In this document: positions 1-5,900 of the stretch, piece after piece | Layout: the number at the start of each line of letters is the position of its first letter | Position numbering within the stretch: the stretch's first letter is position 1 | Assembly: GCA_021839785.1 (NCBI GenBank) | Contig: JAKCAB010000473.1 | Location: 1-11,210 of the forward strand | Direction of reading: 5' to 3' | DNA from: a bacterium | GTDB taxonomy: Bacteria; Verrucomicrobiota; Verrucomicrobiae; Limisphaerales; J093 | DNA length: 11,210 nucleotides | Notes under the pieces: generated by a model | The model's database searches: none | What the model was told of the DNA's origin: nothing | Seen by the model: the letters and a program-made list of their open reading frames with translations, nothing else | Position numbers and translations under genes: made by a program

Positions 1-887
1 GCGGGATTGAAGCCGCTGAACGCTACGCTGGCCGCGCTGGGAAGAGCCCTTGTCCATGATCCAGCACACCCGGCGGGCCGGGCGAGACGGTTCCTGGTGC
101 ATGACCTGGGCGACCAGCCGATCGAAAGGCGCGATACCGCTCTTGGCTTCACAGCGAGCGAAGAGTTTGGCCCGGTGCACATCCCAGGCCGCCAGGTAAG
201 CCCACGCCCCCTTCCGCTCAGACTCATGCTCGACCTTCCTGGGCCGCTTCGGTGCGGGAGACACGGTGCCATGCAGACGGCGGCGGGCTTGGATGCTGGT
301 CTTCTCGTCGGTCGAGCGCCCGAATTCATCCGCCGGCAGATCCTGGCCCTGCCATTGGCCCTGGTAGAGATCCAGAATCCGTCCGGCTTTCGGGGCGAAA
401 TCCGGATCGCGGGGGAAGATCCAGCAGCGAGGCTGCCAGGGCCGGATGGCATCCTCGTGGATCCCAGCGCCAGAGCGTCGTCCCGCTGACCTGCGCGACC
501 AGACCGCTCTGGCAGACGTGTCGAGTCAGTTCCTCCACACTCCAACGCGACAAGGGGACGTGATGGGGGGCGGGCAGTTCACAGGCCCGGGCCTTAACGC
601 GGACGACCAGTTCTGGGGGGAAAAGACCGGGGGCGGCCCGGTCGGGGACGTTCCTCCAACCCGGGTAGGCGCTCTTCGAAAAAGCGTTTGCGCCATTGGC
701 TGACGACTTCGCGCCGGGTGTCCAGGCAACGGGCGATGTCATCGTGGGCGCGGCCCTCGGCGGCCTGGAGTACCCTTTGGGCGCGGAGCACCTGATCATA
801 CGGCAACGTATACTTGGCAGCACGGCTCGCCAGTTCCGCTCGCTCTTGGTCGGTGAGCTCGATTTTGAATGGGCTGGTTCGAGGCAC
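1..887 (-). pseudogene. IS630-family transposase, frameshifted and truncated by window edge
   Basis: A DDE transposase of the IS630/Tc1-mariner superfamily, which would cut and paste its own insertion sequence at TA targets. Read on the minus strand from a GTG at 885-887, it begins PRTSPFKIELTDQERAEL, followed by a helix-turn-helix region (about residues 28-75: LRAQRVLQAAEGRAHDDIAR, then VVSQWRKRFFEERLPGL). Similarity then continues in a second frame (ELVVRVKARACELPAPHHVP to TLWRW) and a third (HEDAIRPWQPRCWIFPRDPD, the catalytic segment STDEKTSIQARRR, then WIMDKGSSQRGQRSVQRLQ at the edge). The frame changes lie at about 614-620, in a C6 run, and 460-466, where one extra base sits in the codon after TLWRW. 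The first catalytic Asp (TDEK) and the second (IMD) are present. The usual DN-S-H pattern is altered to DKGSSQ, which suggests decay. About 295 codons are visible of a usual 340-360; the C-terminus with the last acidic residue lies outside. Family assignment is confident; inactivity is likely. Confidence 0.85.
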
Positions 888-888
888 A

Positions 889-914
889 TGGCGGACATGC
901 CGTAATGTCCGCCA
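889..914. repeat. Perfect 10-bp-arm hairpin next to the transposase start
   Basis: TGGCGGACAT (889-898) and ATGTCCGCCA (905-914) are exact reverse complements around a six-base loop, GCCGTA. The hairpin lies directly upstream of the transposase GTG on the minus strand. It would fall in the 5' untranslated leader of the transposase mRNA, where it could mask initiation. It could equally be a subterminal transposase-binding repeat of the element. The structure is seen directly; the role is inferred. Confidence 0.6.
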
Positions 915-1110
915 ATTGCAAGGTATAATACGTTATCGTATTTATGGAATAGCCCCCTAAGGATTCAGGCGGGCGTGGAACCACAGCTTTGCGTTTGGAG
1001 CAATTCCGCGGCGAGGATACCTTGCGGCCGGTTGCGTAAAACTGTCGCCTATGAAACGTTCCTGTCTCGCAGTCTGCGCCGCGTCGCCGACCGAACCCCA
1101 GCCGCCCGTC
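915..1110. other. Intergenic region between the IS relic and prolyl oligopeptidase
   Basis: This spacer changes from AT-rich (about 915-950) to GC-rich. It holds an interrupted palindrome, AATACG-TTAT-CGTATT (927-942), and a consensus-like plus-strand hexamer TATAAT (924-929) without a convincing -35 box. The AT-rich patch could be the tip of the insertion sequence, or a promoter for the peptidase. Positions 1051-1110 are open in frame with the peptidase and contain an upstream ATG at 1051. No Shine-Dalgarno sequence precedes either ATG. Confidence 0.4.
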
Positions 1111-3231
1111 ATGTTTCCAGTTTGGCGGTGGCTTATCTGTGGCTTGTTCCTGCTCTCGGCCGTGCTGCCCACGCGGGCGGCCACGCCCAAGCGACCGGTC
1201 GCGGACGAGTATTTCGGCACGCGGATCGTCGATGATTACCGCTGGCTCGAAGCCGGCAACGACCCGACGGTTCAGCAGTGGAGTGACGAGCAGAACGCCA
1301 GGACGCGGGCATACCTGGACGCGCTGCCGGGCCGCCCGGAACTGGCGAAGCGCCTCACCGAACTGCTCAGCGACCAAGCGCCCACCTGGTTCAACGTCAT
1401 CGACCGCCAGGGCGTGTTGTTTGCGATGAAGATGCAGCCGCCCAAAGCGCAGCCATTGCTGGTGGGGCTGAAGTCGTTGGACAGCCTGGAAGGCGAACGT
1501 GTCTTGCTCGACCCGCTCACGCTCGATCCCTCCGGCGAAACGGCAATGGACTTCTTTGTGCCATCGCTCGACGGCAAATGCGTCGCGGTGTCGCTGTCGC
1601 GGAAAGGCACGGAGCGCGGCGACGCGCATGTTTATGACGTGGCAACCGGCCAGGAACTTGCCGGGGACGCCGTTCCCGCCGTGAACACCGGCACCGCCGG
1701 CGGTTCGTTGGCCTGGACGGCCGAGGGCTTTTTCTACACCCGCCATCCGCTCGCAGGCGAACGGCCGAAGGCGGATCTCGGTTTTTACCAGCGGGTCTAT
1801 TTCCACAAGCTGGGCACATCCACGAAGGCTGACCGCTACGAGTTGGGCAAAGACTTCCTCCGCATTGCGGAAAACTTCCTGACCAGCTCCGCCGACGGCC
1901 AATGGGCGGCGGACTTGGTTCAAAAGGGCGACGGTGGTGAGTACGAGTTGTTCCTGCGTTCGCCAGACGGCGCGTGGACAAAGCTCGCGACGTACGAAGA
2001 CCGAATCGTCCAGGTCCGTTTCGGCCGGGACGCTGCGCTGTATCTGCTTTCGCGGAAGGGAACGCCGAACGGCCAGGTGCTGCGCTTGCCGCTGGTGCCC
2101 GGCCAACTGGCGTTGGCGCAGGCCAAGGTGGTGGTGCCGGAAGGCGACGCAGCGATCGAAGAAGTCCTGCCCGCGAAGACGCGGCTCTACCTGGCCGAGC
2201 AACTCGGCGGGCCGAACCGCGTGCGCATGGTGGCACTTTCTGGCGAGGCGTTGGGCACGATTCCCGCACCGCCCGTCACCGCGCTGGGTGGCCTCGAGGG
2301 AGTCGGCGGCGAGGACGATGTCGTGGTGTCGATCACCGGTTACCTGTCGCCGCCGGGCCTGTTCCGCTTCGCCGCCAAGGAGGGCCAGCTTCACGCCACG
2401 CCATACGCGGCGAAGTCGCCGGCAGACTTGAGCGCGTACGAGGTGGTGCGCCAGGAATGCGTGTCCAAGGACGGCACGAAGGTGCCTTTGAACATCGTTT
2501 GCCGGAAAGGGCTGAAGTTCGACGGGCAAAACCCGACGCTGTTGACCGGCTACGGCGGCTTCGGCATTTCGATTACGCCGCGCTTCAATCCCGCGCTGCC
2601 GGTGTGGTTGGAGGCCGGCGGGGTGTTCGTGGAAGCCAACATCCGGGGCGGCGGTGAGTTTGGCGAGACGTGGCACCAGCAGGGCATGCTGCACCACAAG
2701 CAAAACGTCTTCGACGACTTCCTCGCCGCCGCGCGCTGGCTCGTCGCGCACCGGTACACCTCGCCGGACAAGCTGGCCATCGAAGGCGGTAGCAACGGCG
2801 GCCTGTTGATGGGCGCGGCGCTGACCCAGGCGCCTGACTTGTTCAAGGCGGTCGTGGCGCACGTGGGCTATTTCGACATGCTGCGTTTCGAGGTCGCGCC
2901 CAACGGCGTCTTCAATACCACCGAGTACGGCACGGTGAAAAACGAAGCGGACTTCCGGGCGTTGGCCGCGTATTCGCCGTACCAGCACGTAAAGGATGGC
3001 ACGCAATACCCGGCGGTGCTTTTCCTCACCGGAAAGAACGACCCGCGCGTCGATCCGTTCCATTCGCGCAAGATGGTGGCGCACCTGCTGGCCTCAGGCA
3101 CGAAGCAGCCGGTCCTGCTGCGCACCGCCGACACCGGCCACGGCATCGGCACGCCGCTGGCCGAGCGCATTGCGCAAGCCGTGGATACGGACGCCTTCCT
3201 GTTTCAACAACTGGGGATGAAGGCGAAGTAG
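1111..3231 (+). CDS. Prolyl oligopeptidase family serine peptidase (S9A), probably exported
   Basis: A serine peptidase that cleaves after proline in short peptides; the family uses a beta-propeller to exclude large proteins. The 706-residue product starts with a signal peptide (MFPVWRWLICGLFLLSAVLP, cleavage probably after TRA near residue 23), so it should act in the periplasm or outside. The N-terminal part holds the family-typical DDYRWLE motif, then a propeller domain (about residues 70-420), then an alpha/beta hydrolase domain. The triad is clear: Ser561 in GGSNGG, Asp644 in NDPRVD (with Arg646 matching the substrate-binding Arg of porcine POP) and His677 in TGHG. Length matches the family (about 700). 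I chose the ATG at 1111 because it places the signal peptide at the N-terminus; an in-frame ATG at 1051 would add 20 residues with no export logic. Neither start has a Shine-Dalgarno sequence. The gene stands alone and appears intact. Confidence 0.95.
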   Translation: MFPVWRWLICGLFLLSAVLPTRAATPKRPVADEYFGTRIVDDYRWLEAGNDPTVQQWSDEQNARTRAYLDALPGRPELAKRLTELLSDQAPTWFNVIDRQGVLFAMKMQPPKAQPLLVGLKSLDSLEGERVLLDPLTLDPSGETAMDFFVPSLDGKCVAVSLSRKGTERGDAHVYDVATGQELAGDAVPAVNTGTAGGSLAWTAEGFFYTRHPLAGERPKADLGFYQRVYFHKLGTSTKADRYELGKDFLRIAENFLTSSADGQWAADLVQKGDGGEYELFLRSPDGAWTKLATYEDRIVQVRFGRDAALYLLSRKGTPNGQVLRLPLVPGQLALAQAKVVVPEGDAAIEEVLPAKTRLYLAEQLGGPNRVRMVALSGEALGTIPAPPVTALGGLEGVGGEDDVVVSITGYLSPPGLFRFAAKEGQLHATPYAAKSPADLSAYEVVRQECVSKDGTKVPLNIVCRKGLKFDGQNPTLLTGYGGFGISITPRFNPALPVWLEAGGVFVEANIRGGGEFGETWHQQGMLHHKQNVFDDFLAAARWLVAHRYTSPDKLAIEGGSNGGLLMGAALTQAPDLFKAVVAHVGYFDMLRFEVAPNGVFNTTEYGTVKNEADFRALAAYSPYQHVKDGTQYPAVLFLTGKNDPRVDPFHSRKMVAHLLASGTKQPVLLRTADTGHGIGTPLAERIAQAVDTDAFLFQQLGMKAK

Positions 3232-3314
3232 CCGGAATTTCAGGGTTGTGACGGGGGCGGAAGCTAGAAGCCTTGGTTTGCTGGCCAACGATCAAAGAAC
3301 CCCCCATCAAGTAG

Positions 3315-3833
3315 TTCTCGTTGTCTCCGCAAATCGCGGCCGACGCGGGTCTCAACGAGCGCGCGGTCAAGTTGCATCGCCACGGCATGGTGACCAGGCT
3401 GCGTGTCAAGCGGTCCACCATCGATGGATACAACCTGCTGCCCGCGCTCGAGGGTGAAGCCGTCTGGCCGTGCCACGAGTTCATCTATTGGACTGACGAC
3501 GGCAGCGTCGCGGCCCGGCGTTACGACCAGTGGAAGGTCACCTTCCTGCGGCAGAACGCCCACGGGTTGCACGTGTGAATGGAGCCTTTCGAGGCGCTGC
3601 GCGCGCCCTTGATCGGCAATCTGCGCTCCGCTCCGTTTGAGCGCGCTGAGTATGAGAGCTATGGCTACAACCAGTGGTTCGCCGAGCACATGTTCGTGTT
3701 CGCGCCCGCCGGTGCCTACGTCGGGCAGTGGCTGCAAAGCTTCCGCGAGTTCCCGCCGCGTCGGAAGCCCGGCAGCTTCAACCTCGACCGCGTAATGGTA
3801 GCGGTGACCAGCCAACCGGGCAGCGGCAAATGA
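3315..3833 (+). pseudogene. Arylsulfatase C-terminal remnant with Trp-to-stop mutation
   Basis: The translation matches the C-terminal end of formylglycine-dependent arylsulfatases: DGYNLLPAL, then EFIYWTDDGSVAARRYDQWK, then FLRQNAHGLHV, then after a stop EPFEALRAPLIGNLRSAPFE, YNQWFAEHMFVFAPAGAYV, and the tail QWLQSFREFPPR ending KPGSFNLDRVM. Both halves are in the same frame, split only by TGA at 3576-3578, where the family normally has Trp (HVW-EPFE), so TGG to TGA is the simplest explanation. Everything before about 3315 is missing, including the CxPSR/CxAGR formylglycine site and metal ligands, with an in-frame stop at 3312. About 170 codons remain of a roughly 500-residue enzyme. It cannot be a working sulfatase. 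The good preservation of the rest suggests recent loss. Family call rests on recalled family patterns. Confidence 0.82.
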
Positions 3834-3867
3834 CGCTGCGCTCAATGACACGCTGACTCAACCCACC

Positions 3868-3898
3868 GGGCCGCACCCGTCCCAGCCGGGTGTGGCCC
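3868..3898 (+). terminator. Strong GC stem-loop after the sulfatase remnant
   Basis: GGGCCGCACCCG (3868-3879) pairs with CGGGTGTGGCCC (3887-3898) through 12 positions including one G-U pair, with a seven-base loop. It lies 35 bp after the sulfatase stop, where an intrinsic terminator would sit. No U-tract follows, so efficiency is uncertain. It could also be a dispersed repeat. Confidence 0.5.
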
Positions 3899-3908
3899 AC
3901 CTTGGAGC

Positions 3909-3924
3909 GCGGGATTCATCCCGC
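3909..3924. repeat. REP-like hairpin GCGGGA-TTCA-TCCCGC
   Basis: Six-base perfect arms (3909-3914 and 3919-3924) enclose the tetraloop TTCA and are followed by TTCAACG. Its compactness and its intergenic place among broken genes resemble dispersed palindromic repeats of large bacterial genomes. Only one copy is visible here, so repeat status is unproven. Confidence 0.4.
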
Positions 3925-4041
3925 TTCAACGAACGAATGAATGCAGAGGCAGAGAGCACCGAGGACGCTTCGAAATTTCGGATCGTGAAGTGGACTGAAG
4001 CCTGCGCTCCCATTCAAGTTCTGAAAGCCACAACCAGGAAA

Positions 4042-4469
4042 ATGAAAACCACCCGCACACAAAACCGCCCCGCCGCCGCACTCGTTGGCGCGCTGGCGTT
4101 GATTGCGACCGTCGTGCAGGCTGCCGATCCGCTGCCTTCGTGGAATGACACCGTGCCGAAGAAAGCCATCGTGGCGTTCGTCGAGCGCGTAACCCAACCC
4201 GGCTCCCCGGATTTCGTGCCGGCCGCCGGCCCATCGCCGCGTTCGACAATTCGGATGGCGACCTGCAAATGCTCCCATCCACCGCCGCCGGCCGCGGTGC
4301 GCGCTTCTGCCGCTACGTCCATTACACCGACGCCGGGTGCGAGTGGGCCTATGACCGCCAGTCCAGCATCGGCCGCCTCGGCTAAGGTCACGATGAAGCC
4401 AGGGCCAAAGGCTGGACCGTCGTGAGCTTGAAGGACGACTGGAAGCGGGTTTTGCATTCGGACAACTGA
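4042..4469 (+). pseudogene. HAD-family acid phosphatase relic with internal deletion
   Basis: The start reads like an exported haloacid-dehalogenase-type phosphatase: signal peptide MKTTRTQNRPAAALVGALAL to VVQA, then ADPLPSWND and IVAFVERVTQPGSPDFVPA. Around 4220-4232 one base is missing: GGCCC stands where a Glu-Arg codon pair is expected. The reading frame continues as IAAFDN (4233-4250), and then jumps directly to SDGDLQML (4251 onward), HYTDAGCEWAYDRQSSIGRL, a TAA at 4383-4385, and DEARAKGWTVVSLKDDWKRV to the TGA at 4467-4469. In intact homologues FDN begins motif I (FDNDGT) and GNSDGD is the late acidic motif, with roughly 150-200 residues between. Those residues, with the nucleophile Asp and cap, are gone. 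A frameshift, a stop and the deletion make it nonfunctional. An AGGA lies very close before the ATG. Confidence 0.8.
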
Positions 4470-4835
4470 CTGCCATGGACCATGTTTGGGATGCGCGTAC
4501 GGGGCAGGCTTCAATGAGCGGGCTCGAGTGTCGCGCTCGTCAGCGATTCGACCTGCGCCGCCAGGATCTGGCCTTGCTCTCCATGCCCTCGGCTTCCTTT
4601 GCCAGCAGGGCGGAGCGCTGTTCAACAATGGAGTTGCCCGCCGGCCGCGTTGCCGTCAGCCGCATCCTCTCGAAATTGCGGCCGGCCACGGGGCCTCGCG
4701 CCCGCACCGCCTCTTGGGTTCTCGTGAAAGCATGATTAGCGGTGCCGAAACCGGCCATTGGTGAAAGGAAACCCCAAGGCGGTTGAACCTTTCTTCGGGT
4801 GGGGTGTCGAAAGCCATACCGGTTCATTCGTTGCC
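4470..4835. other. Gene-free stretch, probable degraded sequence
   Basis: No gene can be supported in these 366 bases. The longest candidate is a 95-codon minus-strand reading frame (4540-4827, ATG at 4825-4827) of biased composition that matches no family I recognise. Switching frame near its 3' end gives an alternative tail (QILAAQVESLTSATLEPAH then stop near 4516), so it may be another frameshifted remnant. The region follows two relics and precedes HPr, whose promoter must lie in its right-hand part; no clear -35/-10 pair is visible. Confidence 0.35.
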
Positions 4836-5198
4836 ATGAAGACTACCAAAGTACTTGTGCCCTGGCAGGAAGGGTTGCACGCCCGGCCGGCCGCCCGGCT
4901 GGTGCGACGGATTCGCCATCTGCGCTCGCGGATTCTGCTCCGCACCGGCCAACGGGTGGCCGACGGCAGAAGCATTCTCTCGGTCCTCATGCTCTGCGCC
5001 ACGCTCAACACCGCGATCGACATCGAGGCGTCCGGCGAGGACGAGGAAACCGCCATCCGCGTCGTGGAAAGCCTGTTCGTGGATCCGACAGTTTCGGATT
5101 GGGATCAATCGGACGGCGACCTGGCCCTGGAGTTCGGCGCGGATGGCGCATTCGGCGCCCACCCCTTGCCGGAATCCAAAGCGACCGGCACGACGTGA
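4836..5198 (+). CDS. ptsH: HPr-like phosphocarrier protein with C-terminal extension
   Basis: HPr passes phosphate from phospho-enzyme I to sugar-specific EII proteins, or in organisms with incomplete PTS to regulatory partners. The 120-residue product has the active-site motif GLHARPAA with His exactly at residue 15, and the regulatory-site motif ADGRSILSVLML with Ser exactly at residue 46, where HPr kinase/phosphorylase acts in Gram-positive and many other bacteria. Canonical HPr is about 85-90 residues. Here the fold ends near residue 85 (ETAIRVVESLF), and about 35 acidic, glycine-rich residues follow (DWDQSDGDLALEFGADGAFG and on to the end). The start ATG at 4836 places His15 canonically. 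No Shine-Dalgarno sequence is seen. No ptsI or EII gene is next to it, so a regulatory role is possible. It is convergent with the rhomboid gene. Family call is strong; the symbol is by analogy. Confidence 0.9.
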   Translation: MKTTKVLVPWQEGLHARPAARLVRRIRHLRSRILLRTGQRVADGRSILSVLMLCATLNTAIDIEASGEDEETAIRVVESLFVDPTVSDWDQSDGDLALEFGADGAFGAHPLPESKATGTT

Positions 5199-5215
5199 CC
5201 GGCATGGCTTTCCCC

Positions 5216-5272
5216 CGACCGAGTTCAAGAAGTCCCGCGACCGCGGTGCCGCTCAACGCGGGAATTCGGTCG
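5216..5272. terminator. Long inverted repeat between convergent genes, likely bidirectional terminator
   Basis: CGACCGAGTT (5216-5225) pairs with AATTCGGTCG (5263-5272) apart from one G-U position. Inside, TCCCGCG (5233-5239) pairs with CGCGGGA (5257-5263). The inner loop includes the palindrome ACCGCGGT. The structure sits midway between the stops of HPr (5198) and the rhomboid gene (5295), so it could end transcription from both sides. There is no clear U-tract on either strand. Confidence 0.42.
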
Positions 5273-5294
5273 TAGTCTTCGGCCGCGCGCGGGC

Positions 5295-5864
5295 TCAACG
5301 CCGCCGCCGCTGAGCCATCAGCACACCCGCCAGCGCGCCGCTGAGATGGCCTTCCCAGGAAATCGGGCCGTTCTGCGGCAACACGCCGTAAAAGAGGCCG
5401 CCGTACAGCACCGCCACCAGCACCGCCACAAAGGCAGCCCGCCAACTCCGCAAGACGAATCCGGCCGCCACCAGGTAAGTGGCCAGGCCGTAAATCAGTG
5501 AACTCGCGCCCAGGTGCACCGTGCCGCCACGGCCGATCAGCCAGGTGCCCAGCCCGGCGGCGATCCAGATGCCCGCCAGCGTCGGCCACGGCCGGTAGCG
5601 CCGATCCGCAAACAGCAAGACCAGCAGCACGAAGAGGGGAAAGGCGTTCGCGAGCAGGTGCGCCGCGTTCGCGTGCAACAGCGGCGCGAAGACCACGCCG
5701 ATCAGGCCCGGCGCGGTGCGGGGCACGATGCCGAAGTTGCGCAGCCCGGGCAGCAGCATCGTGGCGAAGCCGACCAGGAACAGCACGCCGACCAACGTGG
5801 CGCTGGTCGGCACGGCTTCATTCCAACGATCGCCTCGGGCAGCCATGCGCGTGCGGCCGTTCAT
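5295..5864 (-). CDS. Rhomboid family intramembrane serine protease
   Basis: A polytopic membrane protease that cleaves transmembrane segments of other proteins using a Ser-His dyad. The 189-residue product is almost all hydrophobic, with about six membrane spans. Counting from the ATG at 5862-5864, the early motif HANAAHLLAN (64-73) supplies His and Asn of the oxyanion region. HLGASSLIYG holds the nucleophile Ser121. WEGHLSGALAG holds the catalytic His173. The usual GASG is GASS here. The C-terminus ends in an arginine-rich AQRRRR, typical of an inside anchor. Alternative starts are TTG at 5888 and ATG at 5846; 5864 was chosen as the longest ATG version, with GGGAG directly before it. The gene follows the ABC ATPase by 36 bp on the same strand and is probably cotranscribed. 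Substrate unknown. Confidence 0.88.
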   Translation of the reverse strand: MNGRTRMAARGDRWNEAVPTSATLVGVLFLVGFATMLLPGLRNFGIVPRTAPGLIGVVFAPLLHANAAHLLANAFPLFVLLVLLFADRRYRPWPTLAGIWIAAGLGTWLIGRGGTVHLGASSLIYGLATYLVAAGFVLRSWRAAFVAVLVAVLYGGLFYGVLPQNGPISWEGHLSGALAGVLMAQRRRR

Positions 5865-5900
5865 CTCCCGCCGGCCGGCCGCGGTCAAGCCTCCCGCCGC

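Larger units (their letters stand above)
1..942 (-). mobile_element. Partial IS630-like insertion sequence, right-hand end uncertain
   Basis: The transposase relic implies an insertion sequence whose left (transposase 3') side is outside the window. Its right end should lie a few tens of bases upstream of the transposase start, at about 889-945. That stretch has a perfect 10-bp inverted repeat and then an AT-rich patch with several TA dinucleotides (IS630 elements duplicate TA on insertion). The terminal inverted repeat cannot be identified from one end alone, so 942 is only an estimate. Confidence 0.45.

Noticed and set aside
7..489. 160-codon plus-strand open frame at the left end
   Set aside because: It is antisense to the catalytic part of the IS630 transposase, which explains the same bases with recognisable motifs.
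796..3084. Long minus-strand open frame (762 codons) opposite the prolyl oligopeptidase gene
   Set aside because: It is antisense to a gene with a full catalytic triad and complete length. Its translation is His/Arg/Gln-rich with no domain, as expected from the mirror of a GC-rich gene.
4540..4827. 95-codon minus-strand open frame before HPr as a real gene
   Set aside because: No family recognised, Arg-rich composition and no ribosome-binding site; kept only as a possible remnant in the gene-free stretch.
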